Below, in pieces: positions 1-6,656 of a stretch of DNA of 24,943 nt. A model generated the notes under the pieces. The model did not search any database. It was not told the origin of the DNA and saw only the letters and a list, made by a program, of their open reading frames with translations. The position numbers and the translations under genes were made by a program. Every line of letters starts with the position of its first letter. Position 1 is the stretch's first letter. The DNA comes from JBMOLL01 sp049325415 (lineage in GTDB: Bacteria; Bacteroidota; Bacteroidia; Bacteroidales; GCA-2748055). The stretch spans positions 1 through 24,943 of the forward strand of contig JBMOLL010000004.1 of assembly GCA_049325415.1 (NCBI GenBank). The letters are read 5' to 3'.

Positions 1-161
1 TTGTGCTGTTTTGTGGTTTAGTGGCTTAGTGGCAAAATACAGCGCCGAAGCCGCTTTCGCCACAAAGACAGGAAGACACCAAGGTCCACAAAGAAAATAT
101 TTAATAATACTTTGTGCTGTTTTGTGGCTTAGTGGCTTAGTGGCAAAATACAGCGCCGAAG
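1..161. repeat. Pair of ~50-base direct repeats
   Basis: Bases 1-50 and 112-161 are the same 50-base unit with one visible difference (gtggttt versus gtggctt), offset by 111 bases. Each unit contains a tandem of 'agtggctt'-type words and ends in cagcgccgaag. The 61 bases between them hold cacaaag/ccaag/cacaaag words that are roughly complementary to the 'tttgtggctt' words, so the region could fold. The first copy touches the window edge, so the array may extend leftward. Nothing here looks like a gene. It resembles dispersed intergenic repeats seen in many environmental bacterial genomes, but the family was not identified. Confidence 0.8.
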
Positions 162-166
162 GCGCC
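143..166 (-). terminator. Candidate terminator of the minus-strand operon
   Basis: On the minus strand just past the esterase stop, GCGCC and GGCGC (161-165 and 153-157) form a short GC-rich stem around a TTC loop, followed by tgtatttt. This is compatible with an intrinsic terminator, though the stem is only five pairs and the T-run is interrupted. A second perfect inverted repeat, GTTATTT/AAATAAC (179-185/190-196), spans the end of the esterase gene itself. Either could end the operon transcript. Confidence 0.35.
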
Positions 167-179
167 CCATGTCTGCCAG

Positions 180-1511
180 TTATTTCCCGAAATAACGCGA
201 TGCAAATTCAATAAAGTAAGGCCAGTTCGGGACTACCGTATGGCCGCCCGAATGCATTCTGAAGGCGATATCGCCATTCAGGAGAGAAGTTTCTTCCGGC
301 GGAAAATCGCTGGTCCCCAGGTCTTTTTTACCCAGCAGGGTGTACACCGGTCCGGCGTGAACCGCCGCAATGAACATTCCCCGTCCGTCGATCCAGTTCC
401 CTTCCACATCGGGCGAGCCCACGCTGATAAACACCGGTCTCGGAGCGCAAAGGGCAATGAGCTCATGGGCATCCACGGGGAGGTCGGCGGGGGTAAGCGG
501 ACCTGCATATTTAATGAAATTCGGCGCGAACCAATGATATTCGGCCGATGAAGCCAGGTTTTCCACCTGCTCCCCGAAGGTGCGTCGCAGGATTTTGGCA
601 CCGCCTGCCCCTGACGATCCGATAAAACCTATGGCAAAGCGCGGTTCACAGGCCATAGCCACCAGGGCAGCTTTCCCGTAGCGCGACAGTCCTTCGATCC
701 CCACGCAGTTCATGTCCACCTCTCCGCAGGCAGCAAAGTAGTCGAGTGCACGGCTGGCTCCCCAGGCCCAGGCTTTCAGCGTTCCCCAGTCGTCGGCTTT
801 CCGCGCCTCTCCCTTATTGGCCAGCCCGATGATCCCCTCCCGGAGACCGGCTCCGTTATCGGCCTGGTAACTGGTCGGTACCAGGATGGCATAGCCCCAG
901 CCCTTTGCCAGGAGTTGTTGCTGCCAGGGCAGGCCTTCGGGCTGAGGGAACTTCCATCCTTTGGGAAGGATCCATCCGAACTCCACGATCACCGGAACAG
1001 CTTTTTCTGCTCCGGCGGGCAGGGTGAGGGTCATGGAAATACTGACGTCAATGCCGGGGAAAGAGGAATTGTCGACCCGGCCCGACAGTTCTCTGATCTT
1101 CACCGGGTAGGGTCCTTCCACGGTATCTTTCTCATTCAGTACGATCCAGTCAACTGCCGGCAGATTTTCCGGAGTGCGGCCGTAGATCTCGCGATCGAAG
1201 TCCTCAAAAAGCTCTGCCCTCCGTTTTTCCCAGGCGGAGGCCGATCTGACCTTCTTCCCGTTATTAAACCGGAGGGGATCGGGGAGGGTGTACGATCCGG
1301 CTTTGCTTTCATCGCTGTTGGCGGCATTGGGAGACTTCGGATCCCCGGAAGGACCGGGCCGTAATTCCGTTATTCCCAGCATCTGCATCATTTGCTGATG
1401 ATCCTGGTAGCTGAGACGGTTTATGCTGTCGCGGGCTGCCTGGGAGAACTGGCCGCTGGAGGAAGCTGCCAGGCAGGTCAGGAAGAAAGCAAAAAACAGG
1501 ATTTTTTTCAT
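180..1511 (-). CDS. CE15-like glucuronoyl methylesterase, exported
   Basis: This 443-residue protein has a signal peptide (about 1-20, KK then a hydrophobic run) and an alpha/beta-hydrolase fold of the carbohydrate esterase 15 type. CE15 enzymes cleave esters between 4-O-methyl-glucuronic acid and lignin or alcohols. The nucleophile elbow is G-L-S276-R-Y-G-K, matching the family G-x-S-R-x-G-K signature. The catalytic histidine is probably H424 in HSGGHT. The canonical acid site (ESGxGG in fungal enzymes) reads SSGAGG at 299-304, so the acid is probably D368 in SPDVEGNW, as in bacterial CE15s with a relocated acid. It lies 26 bases after the rhamnosidase-like gene on the same strand and is probably co-transcribed. 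Family assignment is good; the actual ester substrate is unknown. Confidence 0.82.
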   Translation of the reverse strand: MKKILFFAFFLTCLAASSSGQFSQAARDSINRLSYQDHQQMMQMLGITELRPGPSGDPKSPNAANSDESKAGSYTLPDPLRFNNGKKVRSASAWEKRRAELFEDFDREIYGRTPENLPAVDWIVLNEKDTVEGPYPVKIRELSGRVDNSSFPGIDVSISMTLTLPAGAEKAVPVIVEFGWILPKGWKFPQPEGLPWQQQLLAKGWGYAILVPTSYQADNGAGLREGIIGLANKGEARKADDWGTLKAWAWGASRALDYFAACGEVDMNCVGIEGLSRYGKAALVAMACEPRFAIGFIGSSGAGGAKILRRTFGEQVENLASSAEYHWFAPNFIKYAGPLTPADLPVDAHELIALCAPRPVFISVGSPDVEGNWIDGRGMFIAAVHAGPVYTLLGKKDLGTSDFPPEETSLLNGDIAFRMHSGGHTVVPNWPYFIEFASRYFGK

Positions 1512-1537
1512 CTTTATCGCATTATCAATTATTGTTT

Positions 1538-3181
1538 CTATTGCTGGAAGATCCCGGGGTATTTCCTAATGAAATATACCGGTGTGCAACTCCAGGCGTG
1601 ACAGTAACTATTCACCAAAAAGGAACCGTAGGGGGAGGCAAAATCATCGGAAGGGACAAATACTTCCCAGAAGGTATCGGCCCCCCTGCTTAGCATTCCA
1701 CCCCAGTACTCATTAAGCATTTTCCTGGCTTCTGTATCCATCCCCGAACTGATCATGGCTTCAATCACGAAATGATAAAGGTAAGGTGCCACAGGTTCTA
1801 TTACCTTATCTTTTGAAGCAAGGACCCTGAAGGCCCGTGCCCCATCTTCCTTCCCTGCTACTCCACCCAGCACCATCCATGCCTGGGAGGCATAGGAAAG
1901 CTGCCGCTCCTTCCCGCTGATAAACAGCCCCAGCTTTTTATCATACAGGTTCTTTCTTGCTGCCTTTGTCATCCTGTCAATCAGAGCGGGCAGTTCAGCA
2001 ACTTCCTCTTCTTTTCCCAGAGCCCTTGCCAGTTCAAGTGTATTCCTGAAGGCCCAGATCACACAACCCTGGAGACAGGCTTGTTTATCGAGGTCCGGGT
2101 TCCAGTCGAAGAATAGCCACCAGTCCTTTCCGGCTCTTTCATAATCAATCATACCATCATCGCTTATATATGGCAAAGGTTTTTCGGCCTGTTCCTTCGC
2201 AACGCACCACAGGTCGGCAGCCGTTGCCGTGTCGCCCGTTGCCCCGAGATATTCACGAAGGGCGACAATATAGATCAGGGCATAATCGAGCAGCGGACTG
2301 ATCTGGGGATGAGGATAAGGCCGTTCAAAGACATTCGAGGGGATGGTCCCGTCAGTATAGCAGAGACCCGCCAGAAGGTAAAGGCAGCGGCGCGTAAGAC
2401 TGTCGTTCTTAAATGAATAGATGTTGGCCAGTGATTCCAGGTACAAATCGCCCACCCACAGTCGCCGGTCACGTTTAGGACCGTCCTCGTAAACGGTCTG
2501 CATGCATTCACGCAGGGTGGCAAGTCCGGCGGCATCTATATTTCTTATCTCCGGGGAGGTGGAGGGCAGGAGTGGCGGAGGTTCACGTTTTGCCGATGTA
2601 CCTGCCGTTACAAAAAGATCGGCAATGCGGAAATCGGAAAATGGAGAACTACCGAGAACTTCGATTTTCACATAACGAAAGGCTACCCTTCGTGGGATAG
2701 TAATACTTGCAGGAGCTTCGGTCAGGGTAAGGATTTCATCCTGCAGCCAGGCCCTGCTCAGACTCCCGGAATAAGGATCGAAAGGCAATACAGCTTCAGC
2801 TGGGACCTCGGCAAAGGTGAATTTCAGACGGAGAGCGCCATCAAAAACGCCTTTAAGATCCTCAATTCTGATGCTTACAAATCCGGTCATGTGCCTGCCG
2901 AAATCGAGGATCACGCCCGATTGCCGGTTCATCGACATCGAATAAAAGGTATCCGGTTTGTCTTTGTAAACAACACTGTATCCCTGGAAAGCAGCTTCAT
3001 CTTTTTCAATTGCTACCACGGCAACTGCCCTTTGTTCGCTAAAGACGAGATGAGGCCGGTTATCTTCAGCTTTTTCCAGCCAACCGTTTTTCAGGTCAGG
3101 GAAGGGGTCCTGGGCCGGCAAACCTGAAAAGCCTGAAACAATCAGCAAGAAAGCTGCTAAAAGAAATGATTTCTCCTTCAT
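1538..3181 (-). CDS. GH78-like alpha-L-rhamnosidase homologue, exported
   Basis: This 547-residue protein has a signal peptide (about 1-23, ending LPAQ), an N-terminal beta-sandwich region (about 40-195) and an (alpha/alpha)6-barrel (about 210-540). GH78 landmarks are visible: GPKRDRRLWVGD (234-245), FFDW (357-360), TFWE with E506 as likely general base, and SYCHAW with H528. Family members remove terminal alpha-L-rhamnose. The usual R-D-E-R motif here is R-D-R-R (237-240), so the canonical acidic residue is absent and the protein may belong to a divergent subgroup or have another specificity. It is short for GH78, which often exceeds 700 residues and carries extra beta domains. It is first of the two large genes in a minus-strand operon with the CE15-like esterase. 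Confidence 0.72.
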   Translation of the reverse strand: MKEKSFLLAAFLLIVSGFSGLPAQDPFPDLKNGWLEKAEDNRPHLVFSEQRAVAVVAIEKDEAAFQGYSVVYKDKPDTFYSMSMNRQSGVILDFGRHMTGFVSIRIEDLKGVFDGALRLKFTFAEVPAEAVLPFDPYSGSLSRAWLQDEILTLTEAPASITIPRRVAFRYVKIEVLGSSPFSDFRIADLFVTAGTSAKREPPPLLPSTSPEIRNIDAAGLATLRECMQTVYEDGPKRDRRLWVGDLYLESLANIYSFKNDSLTRRCLYLLAGLCYTDGTIPSNVFERPYPHPQISPLLDYALIYIVALREYLGATGDTATAADLWCVAKEQAEKPLPYISDDGMIDYERAGKDWWLFFDWNPDLDKQACLQGCVIWAFRNTLELARALGKEEEVAELPALIDRMTKAARKNLYDKKLGLFISGKERQLSYASQAWMVLGGVAGKEDGARAFRVLASKDKVIEPVAPYLYHFVIEAMISSGMDTEARKMLNEYWGGMLSRGADTFWEVFVPSDDFASPYGSFLVNSYCHAWSCTPVYFIRKYPGIFQQ

Positions 3182-3184
3182 TGG

Positions 3185-3331
3185 TCAGTAAAGCTGAGGC
3201 ATAAGATAGACATAATTTTCCTGTTTATCCAAATCAATGCACCATCCGTTACGGCCGGCCTGGATGGAAAGCCCGGCTTTCACTGTCTCCTGATCCGATG
3301 CACGTAAGGGACGTATGCGTACTTTTTTCAT
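3185..3331 (-). CDS. 48-residue leader-like ORF before the rhamnosidase gene
   Basis: An ATG-started frame (MKKVRIRPLR..., ending YVYLMPQLY) stops three bases before the ATG of the rhamnosidase-like gene, which is typical operon spacing. It begins about 36 bases after the inferred minus-strand transcription start. It has no signal peptide and I recognise no family. It may be a true small protein, a translated leader, or the remnant of a larger gene. The start could also lie further upstream in the same frame. There is no independent support for expression. Confidence 0.3.
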   Translation of the reverse strand: MKKVRIRPLRASDQETVKAGLSIQAGRNGWCIDLDKQENYVYLMPQLY

Positions 3332-3339
3332 CTCTTTCC

Positions 3340-3371
3340 TTGCATTATTTAAAATTATTCCCGTACATTTG
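3340..3371 (+). promoter_or_regulatory. Plus-strand promoter candidate (TTG-N21-TACATTTG)
   Basis: TTG at 3340-3342 and TACATTTG at 3364-3371 fit the Bacteroidota -33 / -7 (TAnnTTTG) pattern. The -7 box is a perfect match. The spacing is 21 bases and the inferred start near 3377 leaves a leader of about 38 bases to the ATG at 3415. It drives the lipoprotein/T9SS gene. Confidence 0.6.
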
Positions 3372-3387
3372 TCCATATGTATGAACA
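3370..3387. promoter_or_regulatory. Imperfect palindrome between face-to-face promoters
   Basis: TGTCCATA-TG-TATGAACA is an inverted repeat with 7 of 8 arm positions matching. It overlaps both -7 boxes. The location is what one expects of an operator controlling both divergent units. The cognate regulator is unknown; the only regulator in the window is the GntR protein at 21893-22627. Confidence 0.4.
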
Positions 3388-3405
3388 TATTAACTAACAC
3401 ATCAA
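3374..3405 (-). promoter_or_regulatory. Minus-strand promoter candidate (TTG-N21-TACATATG)
   Basis: Read on the minus strand, TTG (3405-3403) is followed after 21 bases by TACATATG (3381-3374), one mismatch from TAnnTTTG. It has the same spacing as the opposing promoter. The two -7 boxes are only two bases apart, so the polymerase footprints would overlap. It would drive the 48-codon ORF, the rhamnosidase-like gene and the esterase. Confidence 0.45.
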
Positions 3406-3414
3406 TTTAAGACT

Positions 3415-4308
3415 ATGAAACAGCTTTCTACACTTAAGACTTTGTTTTTCAGGAAGGAGAGCCTGCTTTTTGCCGGTATTTTCACCCTCCTTTTTGTTTT
3501 TGGCTGCTACGAATTCAAGACCGTTGATCAGCCTGTTGCCGGATACACCAACAGCTCTTTTGATGTCAATATCGTGATGACCGAGGACGATGATCCGTCG
3601 AATGACTGGTCGTGGGAAGACGGTTCGCTGACCAAGACAGGGCTCATCGGTATTCTTCTTCCGGAAGGATGGACCATCAACGACAATATTGCACTGCATG
3701 TTGAGGCCGCCGATTCACTTTCCGACGGACAGGGCGGATGGCTGAAGCCAGCCAGCAATCACGACGGCGACTATACGATTGTTTACAATGCCGAACAGAC
3801 CACCATGCTGAATGATTCAACCCCGACCCCTCCGGCCGGTTATTACTGGTGGGGTGGCGTGTCATCCGAGCCGCTGGATATGGCTTACTTCGACAGCCTG
3901 TACTTCACGGTGACCTTCAATACCGATGACAAGACCGGCGATTTTTACCTGCAGTATGCTGTGGGCGATGCCGATTACTGGGGAAGGATGCCCTACGACC
4001 CGAATGTGATCACCGACCCGATGCTGATCACCATTACCCAGGCGGTTTCGGTGCCCTCACTGCTGACTGAATCAGCCCTTGAACTCTATCCGACGCCTTC
4101 GAATGGTTACCTGAACGTCGACCTGAAGAACTACAACGGTGAGCAGGTTGAACTTTCGGTCTACGATATGAGGGGCCGGGAAATGAAGCACCAGACGCTG
4201 AACAGTGCCCATACCACGCTGGACATCGTAGATTTCGCAGCAGGCACCTACCTGGTCCGTATGAAAGCCGGTGATGAGGCCATCACGAAGAAAATCGTGA
4301 AGAACTGA
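3415..4308 (+). CDS. Lipoprotein-like protein with T9SS type A sorting domain
   Basis: The 297-residue product begins with a basic then hydrophobic segment ending FVFG-C31, a plausible lipobox, and ends (about 218-297) in a typical T9SS type A domain: LYPTPSNG, VELSVYDMRGREM, AAGTYLVRM, KKIVKN. The middle (about 40-215) is an acidic, aromatic-rich beta domain with LLPEGW (77-82) and GYYWWGG. It is vaguely similar to Bacteroidota surface domains such as DUF4961, but I cannot assign it. The likely location is the cell surface or secreted fraction, possibly as a glycan-binding protein. It is monocistronic: promoter at 3340-3371 and hairpin at 4348-4376. Having both a lipobox and a T9SS tail is unusual, because T9SS cargo normally uses a non-lipidated signal peptide. 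Confidence 0.7.
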   Translation: MKQLSTLKTLFFRKESLLFAGIFTLLFVFGCYEFKTVDQPVAGYTNSSFDVNIVMTEDDDPSNDWSWEDGSLTKTGLIGILLPEGWTINDNIALHVEAADSLSDGQGGWLKPASNHDGDYTIVYNAEQTTMLNDSTPTPPAGYYWWGGVSSEPLDMAYFDSLYFTVTFNTDDKTGDFYLQYAVGDADYWGRMPYDPNVITDPMLITITQAVSVPSLLTESALELYPTPSNGYLNVDLKNYNGEQVELSVYDMRGREMKHQTLNSAHTTLDIVDFAAGTYLVRMKAGDEAITKKIVKN

Positions 4309-4340
4309 TCATTACCATTCTGAAGCACTGAAGTAAACGG

Positions 4341-4380
4341 AATACTGCAACCCGGGTCCTTTGCCGGCCCGGGTTGTATT
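4341..4380 (+). terminator. GC-rich hairpin terminator
   Basis: CAACCCGGG (4348-4356) pairs perfectly with CCCGGGTTG (4368-4376) around an 11-base loop. Outer bases AATAC and GTATT extend the stem after a small bulge. There is no good T-run, so it may be an attenuator, a processing stem or a weak terminator. It separates the gene at 3415 from the lgt-led operon. Confidence 0.6.
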
Positions 4381-4405
4381 ACCGTAAGCGTATCCTTTAT
4401 CTTTA
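4374..4405 (+). promoter_or_regulatory. Promoter candidate for the lgt-led PUL operon
   Basis: TTG at 4374-4376 and TATCTTTA at 4398-4405 fit TTG-N21-TAnnTTTG with one mismatch, the same spacing as the two promoters around 3370. The TTG lies in the 3' arm of the preceding hairpin. The spacer contains a small palindrome TTAC-C-GTAA (4379-4387). The inferred start near 4411 leaves about a 29-base leader to the lgt ATG. Confidence 0.45.
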
Positions 4406-4439
4406 AAAGCTAATAAACCAATTTCCATTCCGTCGCGAA

Positions 4440-5279
4440 ATGGTACCGGCCTACATCACATGGACCATGGATCCCGTGGCCTTCCACCTCGGCGCCTTTG
4501 CCGTGCGCTGGTATTCGCTGTTCCTGGTTCTCAGCCTTTTTATCTGTTACGCTTTCCTGAGAAAGATCTTCCTCAGGGAGGGCCGGCCCGTGGATGCCAT
4601 TGTGTCGTACGGACTGATGATCATTGCGGGTCTGATCATTGGCGGAAGGCTTGTTCATTGCCTGTTCTACGAACCTGCACATTACCTGCAGCACCCGATC
4701 GATATAATTAAACCATGGACCGGTACACTTGGGAAAGATGCGGTTTTTATCGGATTTCAGGGGATGTCGGGGCACGGATCGGCCATTGGTATCGTGCTGG
4801 CCATCCTGATCAATTCCCGTCGGGTTAAGATCCCGGCAATCTGGATGATCGACCGCATTGCCCTGTTCGGTCCGCTGATCGGCTTCTGGACCAGGATCGG
4901 GAACTTTTTTAATTCCGAGATCCTGGGCACCCCATCCGATCTGCCCTGGGCCGTGGCTTTCCTGCGAAAGGGCTTTATCCCCAGGCATCCTGTGCAGCTT
5001 TACGAAGCAGCAGCATATGCCCTGATCTTTGTGATCGCCTACCGTTACTACCTGCGCAAAGCCGGTCATGAGAAACCCGGGGAAATTCTTGGTTTCGTGC
5101 TCGTGCTCGTATATGTCGCGAGGTTTTTTATTGAATTTTTTAAAGCCCCGCAGGCAGCGGTCGAAAACGACCTCTTTCTTACTATGGGCCAGATACTCAG
5201 CATTCCTTTTATTCTTACCGGACTGTTCCTCCTGTTACGCCCGGCAGGCTGGCAGTTCAAAGTGAAAAAACACCCATGA
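4440..5279 (+). CDS. lgt: Phosphatidylglycerol--prolipoprotein diacylglyceryl transferase
   Basis: This integral inner-membrane enzyme transfers diacylglycerol from phosphatidylglycerol to the lipobox cysteine of prolipoproteins. The 279-residue length is normal. Family hallmarks are ITWTMDP and VRWYSL near the N-terminus, GMSGHGS with H112, the signature R152-IGNFFNSE-ILGTPSDLPWAV, HPVQLYE (183-189) and R228 in ARFFIEFFK. About seven hydrophobic segments are visible. The 4440 ATG is preferred over 4467 because the residues before M10 (YITW) match the usual Lgt N-terminus. It is the first gene of the PUL operon and its stop overlaps the next start (ATGA, 5276-5279), so translation is probably coupled. 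Whether the genome has a second copy cannot be seen here. SusD and three other proteins in this window carry lipoboxes that it could modify. Confidence 0.95.
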   Translation: MVPAYITWTMDPVAFHLGAFAVRWYSLFLVLSLFICYAFLRKIFLREGRPVDAIVSYGLMIIAGLIIGGRLVHCLFYEPAHYLQHPIDIIKPWTGTLGKDAVFIGFQGMSGHGSAIGIVLAILINSRRVKIPAIWMIDRIALFGPLIGFWTRIGNFFNSEILGTPSDLPWAVAFLRKGFIPRHPVQLYEAAAYALIFVIAYRYYLRKAGHEKPGEILGFVLVLVYVARFFIEFFKAPQAAVENDLFLTMGQILSIPFILTGLFLLLRPAGWQFKVKKHP

Positions 5280-6640
5280 AAATTTCCACAGCTACCGGCA
5301 TCCTTTTAATTCTCTCGTTCCTGCCTCTTCAAGCGACGGAGCCCGATACGGTTTTTAACAGCCTGTTTCGGAGAGATATCGGGGGATGGATCGCCGCCGA
5401 TGCCACCTATTCCATCCCCCTGCCCGATGGCCGTACGCTCTGGCTTTTCGGTGATACCTTTATCGGCAGTGTGGAGGAGAACGGCAGTGCCATTGTACCG
5501 GGCGCGAAATTCATCCGCAACAGCGCGGTGATCCAGGAAGGGGAGGCGATGAGCACCCTCACCGGTGGCACCCGCACCGCACCCTCCGACTTTATCCCCA
5601 CCGAATACCCCGATTCCATCTGGTACTGGCCGGAACAGGGGATCGTCGATAACGACACCCTGCGGATCTTTGTCTCCCGCTTCGCCACCGATCCCACCCA
5701 GCCCGCCGGATGGAACTTCAAACAGATCGGCAGTTGCATTGCCAGCTACAGCTATCCCGGCCTGGAATACATCGGTAAAACCCCGTTGCCTGTCTTCGAC
5801 CTGAACGGGGTGATCTACGGCGACCGCCTGCTGGCCGACTCGGGCTATATTTACATCTATGGCAGGAGAACTGATGATCCTTCCATCAACATAGCCTACC
5901 CGCATGTGGCACGAACCCTGCAGGGCGAGCTGATGAAACAGCAGTGGGAGTATTTCACAGGCAGCGACTGGAGCAACGATCCCACCGATACCAAACGAAT
6001 GAATAACTTCCAGGTTTCGCAACAATACAGCGTTTCCGAGTACAAAGGGAAGTATATCCTGCTTACCCAGGATATCTGGCTTTCTCCAAAGATCTATTCC
6101 TTTACTTCCTTTTCTCCCACCGGGCCCTGGTCGAACAAACGCCTGCTCTATACCACCCCGGAAACGGAAGGAAGTACTTTCACCTATAACGCTTATGTCC
6201 ATCCGCAGTTTAACCGCGACGACGAAATGCTCGTTTCCTATAATGTCAATGGCGATTTCTTTTCCATTTTCAGCAACGTGGAGATTTACAGGCCGCGTTT
6301 TATCAGGGTTCCCTACATGAACCTGGATTTCTGGTACTGGCCGAACGGCACGGAGCAGAAGACGGCGGGGGAGGATCTGCATTTCAGCATCGCACCGAAC
6401 CCGGTCGGTTCGGAAGCTGTCGTTTCATTTCACCTTCCCGCTTCGGCACCGGTGAGGATACGCCTTAGCGATACGGCCGGGCGGGTCGTGCTGAATCTTC
6501 CGGTGCGGCAGGCAGACGGGGGTGAGAACCGGATCGTATTACCGATGAACGACCTTCAGGCGGGATACTATTTTGTGAATATAGAATACCAGTCGGGCAG
6601 CTATACCCTGCCGGTGATCAAATACAATCCAGGCTACTAA
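5276..6640 (+). CDS. T9SS-secreted beta-propeller protein, putative glycosidase (DUF5005/DUF4185-like)
   Basis: This 454-residue protein has a signal peptide (about 1-20), a propeller-like catalytic-type region (about 25-348) and a C-terminal T9SS type A domain (about 368-454: FSIAPNPVGS, IRLSDTAGRVV, LQAGYYFVNI). Recurring blades carry aromatic and acidic motifs: LPDGRTLWLFGDTFIG (49-64), FIRNSAVI, DSIWYWP (113-119), WEYFTG (224-229), FTYNAYVHP and IYRPRFIRVP. The GDTFIG pattern is typical of the DUF5005/DUF4185-type five-bladed folds. Some DUF4185 proteins have been shown to be glycoside hydrolases (GH183 arabinanases), so hydrolysis is plausible but the substrate is unknown. It is paralogous to the lipoprotein at 20691-21809. 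Start at 5276 overlaps lgt by four bases; SusC follows 16 bases downstream. Likely secreted or surface-attached. Confidence 0.75.
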   Translation: MKISTATGILLILSFLPLQATEPDTVFNSLFRRDIGGWIAADATYSIPLPDGRTLWLFGDTFIGSVEENGSAIVPGAKFIRNSAVIQEGEAMSTLTGGTRTAPSDFIPTEYPDSIWYWPEQGIVDNDTLRIFVSRFATDPTQPAGWNFKQIGSCIASYSYPGLEYIGKTPLPVFDLNGVIYGDRLLADSGYIYIYGRRTDDPSINIAYPHVARTLQGELMKQQWEYFTGSDWSNDPTDTKRMNNFQVSQQYSVSEYKGKYILLTQDIWLSPKIYSFTSFSPTGPWSNKRLLYTTPETEGSTFTYNAYVHPQFNRDDEMLVSYNVNGDFFSIFSNVEIYRPRFIRVPYMNLDFWYWPNGTEQKTAGEDLHFSIAPNPVGSEAVVSFHLPASAPVRIRLSDTAGRVVLNLPVRQADGGENRIVLPMNDLQAGYYFVNIEYQSGSYTLPVIKYNPGY

Positions 6641-6656
6641 AAAGATAAATAAACCT

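Noticed and set aside
1..161. Possible CRISPR array
   Set aside because: Only two copies are present, the unit is 50 bases with internal tandem words, and no cas gene is nearby.
4410..5069. 219-codon minus-strand frame opposite lgt
   Set aside because: The plus strand encodes an unmistakable Lgt. The antisense product is low-complexity polar sequence with no family features.
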